Below are positions 8,887 through 16,964 of a stretch of 64,000 nt of DNA, one piece after another. How positions within the stretch are numbered: position 1 is the stretch's first letter; every line of letters starts with the position of its first letter. The stretch is from CAVVPY01 sp963750295. Lineage in GTDB: Bacteria; Actinomycetota; Actinomycetes; Mycobacteriales; Jatrophihabitantaceae. The notes below the pieces were generated by a model. That model was not told the origin of the DNA. It saw only the letters and a list, made by a program, of their open reading frames with translations, and did no database searches. The DNA lies in the NCBI GenBank assembly GCA_963750295.1, contig CAVVPY010000001.1, forward strand, positions 2,232,001 through 2,296,000, read 5' to 3'. Both the position numbers and the translations under genes were made by a program.

Positions 8887-9414
8887 TCAGGCGACCGGCT
8901 CGAGCTCGCGCACCTCGCCGGTGACGGGATCGACGCCGGGCGGCACGTCGCCACTCCCGTCGCGGTCGTCGATCTCGACGACGTCGAGGTATCGGTCGCT
9001 GTGATCCTCCGGAATGCCGTCCGCGTCCAGCTCGACCCGGGCGGCCGAGGCTCGTACGACACGCTCGAACGACGCGGTCCCGCGCGACAGATCGTGACCG
9101 ATCGACGTCGCCTCGAGCTCGTAGGTGGTGCGCAGCTGCTCGTCCACCGTGTACTCGCGCTGGAAGTACCGACCGGTGACGATGACCGGCTGGCCCTTGA
9201 ACAGCGACTGGGCGACGTTCTCACCGAGCGCGCGCCAGGCGGTCACGGCGACGAACAAGGTCGTCGCGTCGACCCAGGCATTGCGCTCACGGTCGAACCG
9301 GCGCGGCGTGGACGCGATCCGGAAGTTGGCCACGACGTGGTCGCCGGTCTTTGTCTTGCGCAGCTTGGGGGTGTCGACCACGTTGCCGACGATCGTCATC
9401 AGCGTGTCGTTCAT
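8887..9414 (-). CDS. Single-stranded DNA-binding protein (OB fold)
   Basis: 175 residues from ATG 9414, preceded by AAAGGAC. The N-terminal 110 residues form an SSB OB fold (TIVGNVVDTPKLR, VANFRIAS, TTLFVAVTAWRALGENV, GQPVIVTGRY). The tail is acidic but lacks the canonical DDDIPF-type tip, so this is probably a secondary SSB (like Rv2478c) and not the essential replicative one. A longer frame upstream of 9414 has no ribosome site and is not chosen. Confidence 0.88.
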   Translation of the reverse strand: MNDTLMTIVGNVVDTPKLRKTKTGDHVVANFRIASTPRRFDRERNAWVDATTLFVAVTAWRALGENVAQSLFKGQPVIVTGRYFQREYTVDEQLRTTYELEATSIGHDLSRGTASFERVVRASAARVELDADGIPEDHSDRYLDVVEIDDRDGSGDVPPGVDPVTGEVRELEPVA

Positions 9415-9582
9415 GTGCTGGTCCTTTCGCACGTTCCGATTGCTTGCATCGCCCCCTGCGGGCGACACAGCAAGCAAAGCCGGGTTGGCGGACGCAGCGG
9501 GGCTACCGGGGCCGGCTGTGGACGGGCACCCGGGCTGTGGATGACGCTGGGCTGCAGTGTCAGCAGCGAATGCCGGCGAAGC

Positions 9583-10551
9583 TCAGCTCGCGAGGGGACG
9601 ACGGAACGTCCGGCGGTACGAGGCCGGCGACACCCCCACGATGCGCCCGAAGTGGTGCCGCAGCATCGCGCTGGTGCCGAACCCGCAGCGGTCCGCGACC
9701 GTGTCGATCGGGTCGTCGCCGCCCTCGAGCATCCGCCGCGCCATGAGAATCCGCTGGTGCGTCAGCCACAGGTGCGGCGTCGTGCCGGTTTCGGCCCGGA
9801 AGCGTCGCGCGAACGTGCGCGGACTCATCGCCACCCGATCGGCGAGGGACTCGACGGTGTGCTCGAGGTGCAACTCGCTGCCGAGCCCGTCCAACAGCGG
9901 TGCGAGGGTGTCCGCCGCCCGGACGCGGATCGGGGCCTCGACGAACTGGGCCTGCCCGCCGTCGCGGTGCGGCGGCATGACCATGCGCCGCGCGACCCGG
10001 CGCGCGACTTCCTCGCCGTGATCGGCGCGGATGAGGTGCAGGCACAGGTCGAGCCCGGACGCGGTGCCGGCCGAGGTGAGCACCGGGCCGTCGCACACGA
10101 ACAGGACGTCGGGGTTGACGCGAGCCGCCGGATGGCGCGCGGCGAGCTCGTCGGCGTAGCGCCAGTGGGTCGTGCAGTCGCGGCCGTCCAGCAGGCCGGC
10201 AGCACCGAGGGTGAACGCGCCGACGCACACGCTCATCACGCGTGCCCCGCGGGCGACGGTGTCGCGCAGCAGGTCCAGCACCGGCTCGCGGTGCTGGGTC
10301 CGTTCCACCTGAGCGGGGACGACGACGAGGTCGGCCTCCGCAGCGCGAGACAGGGTGTGCGGCGTCGAGATGGTGAACCCGGCAGCAGTCTGGACGCGGG
10401 GCGTCTCGGCCACCACCACGCAGTCGTAGCGGGGTACGCCTTCGTCCGTGCGGTCGATGCCGAACCCCTCCCAGGCGACGCCGAGTTCGAAGGGCTGGAC
10501 CCCGGGCAGGGCCAGGATGGCGACCGAGCGGATGGGCGGTCTGGCGGGCAC
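9583..10551 (-). CDS. GlxA-type transcriptional regulator (DJ-1/PfpI domain plus AraC HTH)
   Basis: 322 residues from GTG 10551. Residues 8-170 form a DJ-1/PfpI amidotransferase-like domain with the nucleophile-elbow Cys in MSVCVGAF. The C-terminal 100 residues are an AraC-type double helix-turn-helix (ESLADRVAMSPRTFARRFR and DRCGFGTSAMLRHHF). Such proteins sense small metabolites and activate or repress nearby genes. An ATG at 10599 would extend the protein by 16 residues but would put the perfect inverted repeat TGCCA-N6-TGGCA inside the coding region, so the GTG is preferred. The divergent neighbour is a 50-residue membrane protein. Confidence 0.85.
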   Translation of the reverse strand: MPARPPIRSVAILALPGVQPFELGVAWEGFGIDRTDEGVPRYDCVVVAETPRVQTAAGFTISTPHTLSRAAEADLVVVPAQVERTQHREPVLDLLRDTVARGARVMSVCVGAFTLGAAGLLDGRDCTTHWRYADELAARHPAARVNPDVLFVCDGPVLTSAGTASGLDLCLHLIRADHGEEVARRVARRMVMPPHRDGGQAQFVEAPIRVRAADTLAPLLDGLGSELHLEHTVESLADRVAMSPRTFARRFRAETGTTPHLWLTHQRILMARRMLEGGDDPIDTVADRCGFGTSAMLRHHFGRIVGVSPASYRRTFRRPLAS

Positions 10552-10561
10552 ACCAGCACTG

Positions 10562-10577
10562 TGCCACGAAAATGGCA
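10562..10577. promoter_or_regulatory. Inverted repeat, candidate operator of the GlxA-type regulator
   Basis: TGCCA-CGAAAA-TGGCA is a perfect 5-bp inverted repeat lying 11 bp upstream of the GTG start of the AraC/DJ-1 regulator and 66 bp upstream of the divergent small gene. Position and symmetry suggest autoregulation; binding is inferred. Confidence 0.5.
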
Positions 10578-10643
10578 GGAACTCAACGTACCTCGACATA
10601 AAGTCACTCGTGGCGGAATCTCAACGGGTGCACACTTCATGCC

Positions 10644-10796
10644 ATGGCAATGTTCATCGTCCTGGCGCTCATGATCGTCGGCCTCGGAATCGCCACCGCC
10701 CTCGGCTGGACGGCCGACTCGCGGGACCCGGACTACGGCCTCGGCAGGGTCCTCAGGGATACACGGACAGGCGCCGGAATCACCCTCGACCGGTAG
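10644..10796 (+). CDS. Small single-pass membrane protein (50 aa)
   Basis: ATG 10644 opens a 50-residue frame ending at TAG 10796. Residues 1-21 form one hydrophobic helix (MAMFIVLALMIVGLGIATAL), followed by a charged tail with DSRDPDYGLGRV. A second ATG at 10650 is an alternative start. It is short but has the clear composition of a membrane microprotein. It lies between the divergent GlxA-type regulator and tRNA-Arg; the end of this gene coincides with a possible -10 element (TAGTCT) for the tRNA. Function unknown. Confidence 0.55.
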   Translation: MAMFIVLALMIVGLGIATALGWTADSRDPDYGLGRVLRDTRTGAGITLDR

Positions 10797-10812
10797 TCTC
10801 GGCGGGCGGAAT

Positions 10813-10888
10813 GCCCCCGTAGCTCAGCGGACAGAGCGCCCGCCTTCTAAGCGGATGGTCGCAGGTTCGATCCCTGCCGGGGGCACCA
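10813..10888 (+). tRNA. tRNA-Arg (anticodon TCT)
   Basis: Cloverleaf: acceptor GCCCCCG/CGGGGGC, D-arm GCTC...GAGC, anticodon stem CCCGC/GCGGA with loop CTTCTAA (anticodon TCT, reading AGA), T-arm GCAGG-TTCGATC-CCTGC. The 3' CCA is encoded (10886-10888). Confidence 0.95.
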
Positions 10889-11054
10889 CGAGCGGGCGCC
10901 ACGTCCACCTGAGGTGTCGCGATGATCACGTCGGGCTATCGTCCGCGACACCGACGCACCACGCGGCGCACACCCGATGCACCGACAGGCCTCGCCCATC
11001 GACGAGGTAGCCGCGCGGCAATGGCTCAGTCCGCTGCCCACATGACCAGGGTGA

Positions 11055-11240
11055 TCAGCCCCCGCCGGCGGCCTCGTCGGCGTCGGTCTTGGCAGCCTCG
11101 GTCTCGCTCACTGCGCCGTCGCGCTCGCGCTCGAAGAAGTCTTTCTGGTCAAGCTCGCTCGAGGTCTGCTCAGACACCTGCTTGACCATCTCTTCGTCGG
11201 TCAGTCCGTCGCCGGCTGGGGTCGTCTCGTCGTTGCTCAC
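11055..11240 (-). CDS. Small acidic hypothetical protein (61 aa)
   Basis: GTG 11240 to stop at 11055. The protein is strongly acidic (many Asp/Glu), with no Cys and no hydrophobic segment, and is predicted largely disordered or a short helix around residues 14-50. It starts 9 bp after the stop of hutI, so it is likely the last gene of a three-gene transcript (12442 gene, hutI, this gene). No family is recognised. Confidence 0.6.
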   Translation of the reverse strand: MSNDETTPAGDGLTDEEMVKQVSEQTSSELDQKDFFERERDGAVSETEAAKTDADEAAGGG

Positions 11241-11249
11241 GGGTGCGTC

Positions 11250-12425
11250 CTACCCCGGTGCAGGCGCCGTCGTAACCGCCAATGATCGGGCGAGCGGGAC
11301 GCCGGGCCGGTAGGCCAGGTGGACGTAGGACGGTGCGTCGAGCACGGTCAGGTCGGCCCGGGCGCCGGGGCGCACGACGCCGATGTCATCGCGTCGCAGT
11401 GCGGCAGCGCCCCCCGCCGTCGCCGCCCACAGCGCCTCACCGGTCGTCATCCCCATCTCACGCACGGCCAGCGCGATGGCGAACGGCATGGACGAGCTGA
11501 AACATGTCCCGGGATTGCAGTCTGTTGCCAGCGCGACCGTAACTCCGGCGTCGATGAGGCGACGCGCATCCGGGTAGGGCGAGCGGGTCGAGAACTCCAC
11601 GCCGGGCAGCAGCGTGGCCACAGTGTCGCCGTCTGCCAGCGCGTCGACGTCGGCTCCGGTGAGGTGCGTGCAGTGATCGACGCTCGCCGCGCCCAGCTCG
11701 ACCGCGAGTCGTGCACCGGGACCCGGCGCGAGCTGGTTGCCGTGCACGCGCAGCCCGAGCCCGGCATGGGCACCGGCGCGCAGCACGGCACGTGCCTCGT
11801 CGCCGTCGAAGGCATGCGGGCTCGCCGGCTCGCAGAAGACGTCGATCCACCGCGCCAACGGCGCGCAGGCGGTCAGCATGTCGCCCGTCACCAGCGCGAG
11901 ATAGTCGTCGCGCTCGGCGCCGGAGGGCACGACGTGCGCACCGAGGTAGGTGGTTTCGCTCGTCACCTCCCCCGCCAACCGGAGCAGGCGCGCCTCGTCC
12001 TCGATGGTCAGGCCGTAGCCGCTCTTGACCTCGATCGTGGTGGTGCCCTGCGCCCGGGCCTCGACCATGCGGGCCAGCAGGGACGCGCGCAGCTCGTCGT
12101 CGGACGCAGACCGCGTAGCGGCGACCGTGGACGCGATCCCCCCACCGTCGTAGCGAAGGCCGGCCATCCGCGCCTCGAACTCGGTGCCGCGATCGCCGGC
12201 GAAGACCAGGTGCGAGTGCGAGTCGACGAACCCGGGCACGACGGTCCGGCCGCCCAGATCGTGCCGCTCGTCCGCGGCGGGAGCATGCGCGGCGGGCCCG
12301 ACCCAGACCACGGTGTCGCCGTCCACGACGACTGCCGCGTCATGAACGAGGCCGAGACCCAATTCGTGCTCCGCGGACGGATCGTTGGTCACCAGCTCGG
12401 CAATGCCGGTGTAGATGACGCTCAC
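11250..12425 (-). CDS. hutI: Imidazolonepropionase
   Basis: 391 residues, usual length. It catalyses hydrolysis of 4-imidazolone-5-propanoate to N-formimino-L-glutamate in histidine degradation. It is an amidohydrolase-superfamily TIM barrel with metal ligands in DSHSHLVF (HxH, about residue 69), AHVVPSG, VHGNQ, DHCTHL and the terminal ATDCNPGT Asp. No other hut gene is in the window, so the pathway is either dispersed or outside. It is flanked closely by two small acidic genes on the same strand. Confidence 0.93.
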   Translation of the reverse strand: MSVIYTGIAELVTNDPSAEHELGLGLVHDAAVVVDGDTVVWVGPAAHAPAADERHDLGGRTVVPGFVDSHSHLVFAGDRGTEFEARMAGLRYDGGGIASTVAATRSASDDELRASLLARMVEARAQGTTTIEVKSGYGLTIEDEARLLRLAGEVTSETTYLGAHVVPSGAERDDYLALVTGDMLTACAPLARWIDVFCEPASPHAFDGDEARAVLRAGAHAGLGLRVHGNQLAPGPGARLAVELGAASVDHCTHLTGADVDALADGDTVATLLPGVEFSTRSPYPDARRLIDAGVTVALATDCNPGTCFSSSMPFAIALAVREMGMTTGEALWAATAGGAAALRRDDIGVVRPGARADLTVLDAPSYVHLAYRPGVPLARSLAVTTAPAPG

Positions 12426-12441
12426 CGGACCAGTGTGCCGG

Positions 12442-12675
12442 TCAATCCCCCGCCGGCGCCTCGTCGGAGTCGGCCAGATCGGCTGCCGCTTCGTCAGCAG
12501 TCGCCTTGGCGGCGGCGTCGCGCATCTCCATGGCGTCGCTCGCCCACTCGCCGATCTCGTGGACGACCCCGCGGACGGCGCCGCTGAGGATCGTGGCGAT
12601 GCGGCCGACGTGCACAGCGGCTGACTCGGTGAGCACCTGCGCGGTGTCCTTCGCGACCTCGAACCTTCCGACCAC
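12442..12675 (-). CDS. Hypothetical small helical protein (77 aa)
   Basis: Starts at GTG 12675 and ends 16 bp before hutI. The sequence is predominantly helical, with an Ala/Glu/Asp-rich C-terminal half ending in DEAPAGD, and resembles small actinobacterial helical proteins of unknown role. No signal peptide or metal motif is visible. Co-transcription with hutI is likely from spacing alone. Confidence 0.6.
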   Translation of the reverse strand: MVGRFEVAKDTAQVLTESAAVHVGRIATILSGAVRGVVHEIGEWASDAMEMRDAAAKATADEAAADLADSDEAPAGD

Positions 12676-12767
12676 GCGTGTCGCCTCCTCGCCCTGTTGT
12701 TCCGTGCTCGCTGGGTGTGTGGCAGAGCCTATGCCGCCACGGACCCCGCTACGCCGCCACGACCCCG

Positions 12768-13883
12768 CTATGCCGCAACGGGGACGCGCGAGGCGACGAT
12801 GCGAATCGTCGGCTCAGCAGCAGCCTTCGAATTGCGGGTCGGCAGCGCCAGTCGGGCGATCTTGAGGTAGACCGAGCCGAGCTGCTTCGAGAACCGGCCG
12901 GTGTTGTAGGGCAGGCCGTACTTCTCGAAGATCGCCTGCACTTCGGGCGCGATCTGCGGGTAGCGCCGTGCCGGGATGTCCGGGAACAGGTGGTGCTCGA
13001 TCTGGTGCGACAGGTTGCCCGACAGGATGTGGAACAGCTTGCCGCCGGTGATGTTGGCCGAGCCGAGCATCTGCCGCAGGTACCAACGCCCGCGCGACTC
13101 GTCCTCGGTCTCTTCCTGGGTGAAGGTCGCGACCCCGCTCGGGAAGTGGCCGCAGAAGATGATCGAGTACGCCCACACGTTGCGCACCAGGTTGGCCGTC
13201 GCGTTCGCCGTGAGCGTCGCGAGGAACTGCGGCCCGGTCAGCGCCGGGAACAGGACGTAGTCCTTCAGCGTCTGCCGGCCGATTTTGCGCCAGATGCCGT
13301 CCAGCAGCTGCTTGTTCTCCGACATCTTGCGCTTGCCGGTGATCAGGTTCTCTGTCTCGAGGTCGTGCAACGCGACGCCGTACTGGAAGAAGGTCATCAG
13401 CAGGAACGCCCACACCGGGTTACCGAGGTAGTAGGGGTTCCAGCGCTGGCTCTCGTCCATCCGCAGGATGCCGTAACCGATGTCACGGTCCTTGTCGAGG
13501 ATGTTGGTGAAGGTGTGGTGCATGTAGTTGTGCGAGTGCCGCCACTGATCGGACGGGCAGGCGGTGTCCCACTCGAACATCTTCGAGTTCAGCGCGGGGT
13601 CGCGCATCCAGTCGTACTGACCGTGCATCACGTTGTGCCCGATCTCCATGTTGTCGAGGATCTTCGACAACGCGAGAGAAGCAGTGCCCAGCAGCCAGAA
13701 CGGCGGCAGCGCGCTCAGGAACAGCGACGCCCGCCCACCGACCTCAAGGGCTCGCTGGGCCTTCACGATCTTGTAGATGTAGTCGCGGTCGACGGCACCG
13801 AGGTCGTCGACGACGCGCTGCTTGAGGGCGTCCAGTTCGCGGCCGAGCTCGTCGACCTGGTCTTCGGTAAGGGTGATCGTCAT
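12768..13883 (-). CDS. desA3: Membrane acyl-CoA/stearoyl desaturase (DesA3-like)
   Basis: 371 residues from ATG 13883 (AAGAGGAC site upstream). A di-iron membrane desaturase that introduces a double bond into acyl chains with electrons from the neighbouring reductase. The three histidine boxes are visible: H83NVMH87, H118NYMHH123 and a C-terminal HQIEHH. Hydrophobic segments flank them (for example residues 53-72 and about 160-180, 225-245). It follows the reductase gene by only 14 bp, matching the M. tuberculosis pair Rv3230c-Rv3229c. Probably controlled by the divergent TetR through the operators at 15037 and 15101. Confidence 0.92.
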   Translation of the reverse strand: MTITLTEDQVDELGRELDALKQRVVDDLGAVDRDYIYKIVKAQRALEVGGRASLFLSALPPFWLLGTASLALSKILDNMEIGHNVMHGQYDWMRDPALNSKMFEWDTACPSDQWRHSHNYMHHTFTNILDKDRDIGYGILRMDESQRWNPYYLGNPVWAFLLMTFFQYGVALHDLETENLITGKRKMSENKQLLDGIWRKIGRQTLKDYVLFPALTGPQFLATLTANATANLVRNVWAYSIIFCGHFPSGVATFTQEETEDESRGRWYLRQMLGSANITGGKLFHILSGNLSHQIEHHLFPDIPARRYPQIAPEVQAIFEKYGLPYNTGRFSKQLGSVYLKIARLALPTRNSKAAAEPTIRIVASRVPVAA

Positions 13884-13897
13884 GGTGATGTCCTCTT

Positions 13898-15007
13898 TCA
13901 GATGTCGAGTGCGACGTCGCCGACCGGGACGTTGATGCACAGCTGGATCTCGGTGTCGGGATCGCTGTTCAGCTCGCCGGTTCGGACGTTGCGGGTGCAG
14001 CCGCTGGTCTTGATCTGCGTGCACGAGAAACAGATGCCCATTCGGCAGCCGTACTCCGGGCTCAGGCCGGCGGCCTCAGCCTGTTCGAGCAAGGTCGCGC
14101 CGGAGTTGGCGGCGCTGGCGTCGGTCCGCTCGAAGCTGAGCGTCCCGGTCACGGTGCCGTCGTCGACGACGGCCGGCGCGAGCTGGAATTCCTCTGTGTG
14201 CACCAGGTTCTCGAGGTCGCGGGCGGCGTAGCTCTCGCGGACCGCATCCATGAGTGAGCGCGGGCCGCACACGTAGGTCTGCGCATCGGCGAACCACGGG
14301 GCGAGCGCCGACAGGTGCGACTCGTGGAAGTGACCGCTCACCTCACCGTCGCCGTCCTGCGTGTGGCCGAAGGCGAGGTGGACGTTGTCATGCGCGTCGG
14401 CAAGCGCGGTCAGGTCGTCGCGCAACGCGACGTCCGCGGCGTTGCGCGCATAGTGCAGGAACGCGACCTGGCCGCGGTACCCCTCGTCGCACAGCGTCCG
14501 CAGCATCGACAGCACCGGCGTGATGCCGCTGCCACCGCTGACCAGGACGATCCGGTCGGGGCGTTGCTGCGGCAAGGTGAACGTGCCGTCCGCCTGGGAC
14601 AGGCCGACAACGAGCCCGCGGCGAGCGTGCGCGTAGAGGTACTGCGAGACGAGCCCGTGCTCGTGGGCGCCGACAGTGATCTCGAGCTGGCCGTCGCCGC
14701 GGTACTGCGAGCAGGACGGCGAGAAGCAGCGCACCCGGCGCACCCCGTCGACGTCGACCGTGACCTGGACGAACTGGCCGGCGCGGAAACCACGCCACTG
14801 CCGCGTCGGGCGCAGGGTGAGGGTCACCGACCGGTCGGTCGTGCGACGGACCTCGGTGACCGAGGCGCGCAACTCGCGGACGGTGAGCATCGGGTGCACC
14901 AGTTCGAGGTAGCGGTCCACGGCGTGCGGGGTGGCCAGGGCCTCGAACAGACGCAGCGGCGAGAAGGTGCGGCCGGAGGCCGGTTTGGCAGGCGCCAGAG
15001 CGGTCAT
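13898..15007 (-). CDS. Ferredoxin reductase (FAD/NAD(P)H plus plant-type 2Fe-2S), electron donor for the desaturase
   Basis: 369 residues from ATG 15007 (AAAGGA upstream). Domain order: FAD-binding beta barrel (RGFRAGQFVQV near 78), NAD(P)-binding domain (VLVSGGSGITPVLSMLR near 175; YVCGPRSLMDAV near 265), then a C-terminal [2Fe-2S] ferredoxin with YGCRMGICFSC and a downstream Cys in QLCINVP. Rv3230c is the characterised counterpart that feeds electrons to DesA3. An ATG at 15052 would start inside the palindromic operator and is rejected. Confidence 0.92.
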   Translation of the reverse strand: MTALAPAKPASGRTFSPLRLFEALATPHAVDRYLELVHPMLTVRELRASVTEVRRTTDRSVTLTLRPTRQWRGFRAGQFVQVTVDVDGVRRVRCFSPSCSQYRGDGQLEITVGAHEHGLVSQYLYAHARRGLVVGLSQADGTFTLPQQRPDRIVLVSGGSGITPVLSMLRTLCDEGYRGQVAFLHYARNAADVALRDDLTALADAHDNVHLAFGHTQDGDGEVSGHFHESHLSALAPWFADAQTYVCGPRSLMDAVRESYAARDLENLVHTEEFQLAPAVVDDGTVTGTLSFERTDASAANSGATLLEQAEAAGLSPEYGCRMGICFSCTQIKTSGCTRNVRTGELNSDPDTEIQLCINVPVGDVALDI

Positions 15008-15036
15008 GTCACCGGTATCCTTTCGCTGGAAGCTTG

Positions 15037-15052
15037 GTGTACATCTGTACAC
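15037..15052. promoter_or_regulatory. Perfect 16-bp palindrome, candidate TetR operator of the desaturase operon
   Basis: GTGTACA-TC-TGTACAC has 7-bp perfect arms and lies 30 bp upstream of the reductase start codon, in the intergenic region shared with the divergent tetR. TetR-family regulators of fatty-acid desaturation bind sites of this size and symmetry; the pairing here is inferred. Confidence 0.65.
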
Positions 15053-15100
15053 TCAACCAGTGTGGTCAGGCCCTCGCGGCAATGTCAATCTCAGGATGTT

Positions 15101-15119
15101 GTGACGTCAGGTACGTCAC
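15101..15119. promoter_or_regulatory. Second inverted repeat, near the tetR promoter
   Basis: GTGACGT-CAGGT-ACGTCAC: 7-bp perfect arms with a 5-bp spacer, 17 bp upstream of a TACTCT -10 hexamer (15136-15141) for the tetR gene. It overlaps the expected -35 zone, so it could autoregulate. Its half-site differs from the 15037 palindrome, hinting at a second regulator. Confidence 0.55.
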
Positions 15120-15148
15120 TTTCCGTGAACGCGCGTACTCTGATCGCC

Positions 15149-15799
15149 GTGGGAGAACCCCGGGACTCGCACTCGTCCGGCAGCCGGGCCGAGCGCAAGG
15201 AACACACCCGACAGAGGCTGCTGGACGTCACGCTCAAGCTGGTCGGTACGCACAGCCTGGCCTCGATCAGCCTGCGCGAGGTCGCCCGCACCGCAGGCAT
15301 CGTCCCGACCGCGTTCTACCGGCACTTCGACTCGATCGACGCGCTCGGCGTCGAACTCGTGGACGACTGCATGCGCCCGCTGCGGCAGATGACGCGCGAT
15401 GCCCGACGCGGCGCTGCCAGCCACGGCAACATCATCAGCGGCACGGTCGAGATCCTGGCCCGGCAGGTGCGCGAGCACCCGGACCAGTTCCGGTTCCTCG
15501 TCCGCGAGCGCTACGGCGGCGTGCGCAGCGTGCGCCGCGCCATCGACACCGAGTTGCGGCTGTTCACCAGCGAACTGTCGGTCGACCTGGCCAGGCTGAC
15601 GGCCGGCTTCGACTGGACCTCGGACGACCTGGAGATGACGGCAGGGCTGATGGTGGCCGCGATGCTCGCTGCCGTCCTCGACCTGCTCGAGATCGATCCG
15701 CGGCGCGCCCGCGACGAGGAGCACGTGATCGTCGATCGGGCCAGCAGGCAGTTGCGCCTGATTGCCCTGGGCATGACCCAGTGGCAGAGCAAGCCCTGA
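15149..15799 (+). CDS. TetR-family regulator, likely repressor of the desaturase operon
   Basis: 216 residues. The HTH lies at residues about 20-65 (TRQRLLDVTLKLV, SLREVARTAGIVPTAFYRHF) and the C-terminal ligand domain is helical (FLVRERYGG motif). GTG 15149 is chosen because TACTCT at 15136-15141 lies 7 nt before it, the leaderless pattern seen repeatedly here; GTG 15125 in frame is the alternative. A longer frame to 14315 only shadows the reductase. Divergent from the reductase-desaturase operon, with two palindromes between them. By analogy to mycobacterial desA3 control it may respond to acyl-CoA. Confidence 0.85.
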   Translation: MGEPRDSHSSGSRAERKEHTRQRLLDVTLKLVGTHSLASISLREVARTAGIVPTAFYRHFDSIDALGVELVDDCMRPLRQMTRDARRGAASHGNIISGTVEILARQVREHPDQFRFLVRERYGGVRSVRRAIDTELRLFTSELSVDLARLTAGFDWTSDDLEMTAGLMVAAMLAAVLDLLEIDPRRARDEEHVIVDRASRQLRLIALGMTQWQSKP

Positions 15800-15821
15800 G
15801 CCGCAACCGATCCTCCGGCTA

Positions 15822-16127
15822 CTACGCCAGTGGCAGACCGGCCGCGACCTCGTCCACGATGCCGGCGAGCGTGAGGTCCTTCCGCGTCACACCACCCGCG
15901 CTGTGGGTCGACAACGCGATGTCGACCCAGCGCCAGCGAAGCGCAAGGTCGGGGTGGTGATCGAGTGCTTCGCAGCGCGGCGCCACCCGGTTGATGAACT
16001 CCACGGCCGTGGCGAAGTCGGCGAACTCGATCGAACGGGTCAGCTGATCGGTCCCGCCGGCCCACCCCGCATGCCGGGCGCTCAGGCCCTGCTCGATGTC
16101 GGACGCGCTGAGCAATTCGCTGGACAT
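15822..16127 (-). CDS. 4a-hydroxytetrahydrobiopterin dehydratase (pterin-4a-carbinolamine dehydratase)
   Basis: 101 residues, the family length. The conserved core is EALDHHPDLALRWRWVDIAL (catalytic His pair) followed by STHSAGGVTRKDLTLA. It dehydrates 4a-hydroxytetrahydropterin; in bacteria without aromatic amino acid hydroxylases it often serves molybdopterin or other pterin metabolism. The 3' end faces the tetR gene with 22 bp between stops. Confidence 0.92.
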   Translation of the reverse strand: MSSELLSASDIEQGLSARHAGWAGGTDQLTRSIEFADFATAVEFINRVAPRCEALDHHPDLALRWRWVDIALSTHSAGGVTRKDLTLAGIVDEVAAGLPLA

Positions 16128-16174
16128 GTCCCACCTCCGCCAGCCACGGTATCGGCGGCGTGTACTTTCACGGC

Positions 16175-16804
16175 GTGACGGCCCGAGGCGAGCGTGCTGA
16201 CCGACTCGTGTGGATCGACTGCGAGATGACCGGGCTCGACCTGGCCCGCGACGCCCTCATCGAGGTCGCCGTCCTGATCACCGAATCGGACCTGACCCCC
16301 CTGGACGACGGGGTCGACGTGGTCATCCACGTCGCCGACGACGTCCTGAACACGATGATCCCGTTTGTCCGGGACATGCACACCTCGTCCGGGTTGACCG
16401 AGGCGGTCCGGGCGTCGACCACGACACTCGGGGAGGCCGAGCGGATGGTGCTCGACTACGTCCGCTCCTACGTCCCGGAGATCAACACGGCGCCGCTGTG
16501 CGGCAACTCGATCGCGACCGACCGCGGTTTCCTGGCCCGGGACATGCCCGGCCTGGACGCCCACCTGCACTACCGGATGATCGATGTCTCGTCGATCAAG
16601 GAACTGGCCAAGCGCTGGTACCCGCGGGTCTACCAGGCCCAGCCGAAGAAGGGCCTGCTGCACCGCGCGCTGGCCGACATCCGCGACAGCGTGCAGGAAC
16701 TGGACTACTACCGGCGAACCCTGTTCGTCGACCTCCCGGGGCCGACGCGAGCCGACGCCGAGGCCGCCGCGGCAGCGGTCGCCGGTCTGGACGATGCCAG
16801 GTAA
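16175..16804 (+). CDS. orn: Oligoribonuclease
   Basis: 209 residues. DEDDh 3'-5' exoribonuclease that degrades 2-5-mers and pGpG-type dinucleotides. Motifs: D15-C-E17 in WIDCEMTGLD, GNSIATDRGFL (Asp in motif II), and HRALADI with the catalytic His/Asp. GTG 16175 is preferred over GTG 16160 because it fits the family N-terminus and lies 6 nt after TACTTT (16163-16168), a leaderless start. tRNA-His follows 60 bp downstream. Confidence 0.94.
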   Translation: MTARGERADRLVWIDCEMTGLDLARDALIEVAVLITESDLTPLDDGVDVVIHVADDVLNTMIPFVRDMHTSSGLTEAVRASTTTLGEAERMVLDYVRSYVPEINTAPLCGNSIATDRGFLARDMPGLDAHLHYRMIDVSSIKELAKRWYPRVYQAQPKKGLLHRALADIRDSVQELDYYRRTLFVDLPGPTRADAEAAAAAVAGLDDAR

Positions 16805-16863
16805 CGTTCGTAGTTCCACGCGATGGTTACACTGTGCGAGCCCGGCGCGCTTCGCGTCGGCAT

Positions 16864-16940
16864 GGTGGGTGTAGCTCAGCTGGTAGAGCACTGGGTTGTG
16901 GTCCCAGGGGTCGCGGGTTCAAGCCCCGTCACTCACCCCA
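16864..16940 (+). tRNA. tRNA-His (anticodon GTG)
   Basis: Includes the extra G at position -1 (16864) opposite discriminator C, diagnostic of tRNA-His. Acceptor GTGGGTG/CACTCAC, anticodon stem CTGGG/CCCAG with loop TTGTGGT (anticodon at 16898-16900), T-arm GCGGG-TTCAAGC-CCCGT. CCA encoded at 16938-16940. A possible -10 TACACT lies at 16828-16833. Confidence 0.96.
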
Positions 16941-16964
16941 AGATCGGCACGGGAGGAGACTTTC

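Noticed and set aside
8887..9477. Extended SSB start at 9477
   Set aside because: The added 21 residues include the ribosome-binding site region of ATG 9414 and are not SSB-like.
14315..15148. N-terminal extension of the tetR frame
   Set aside because: Runs antisense through the reductase gene and both operators; composition is shadow-like.
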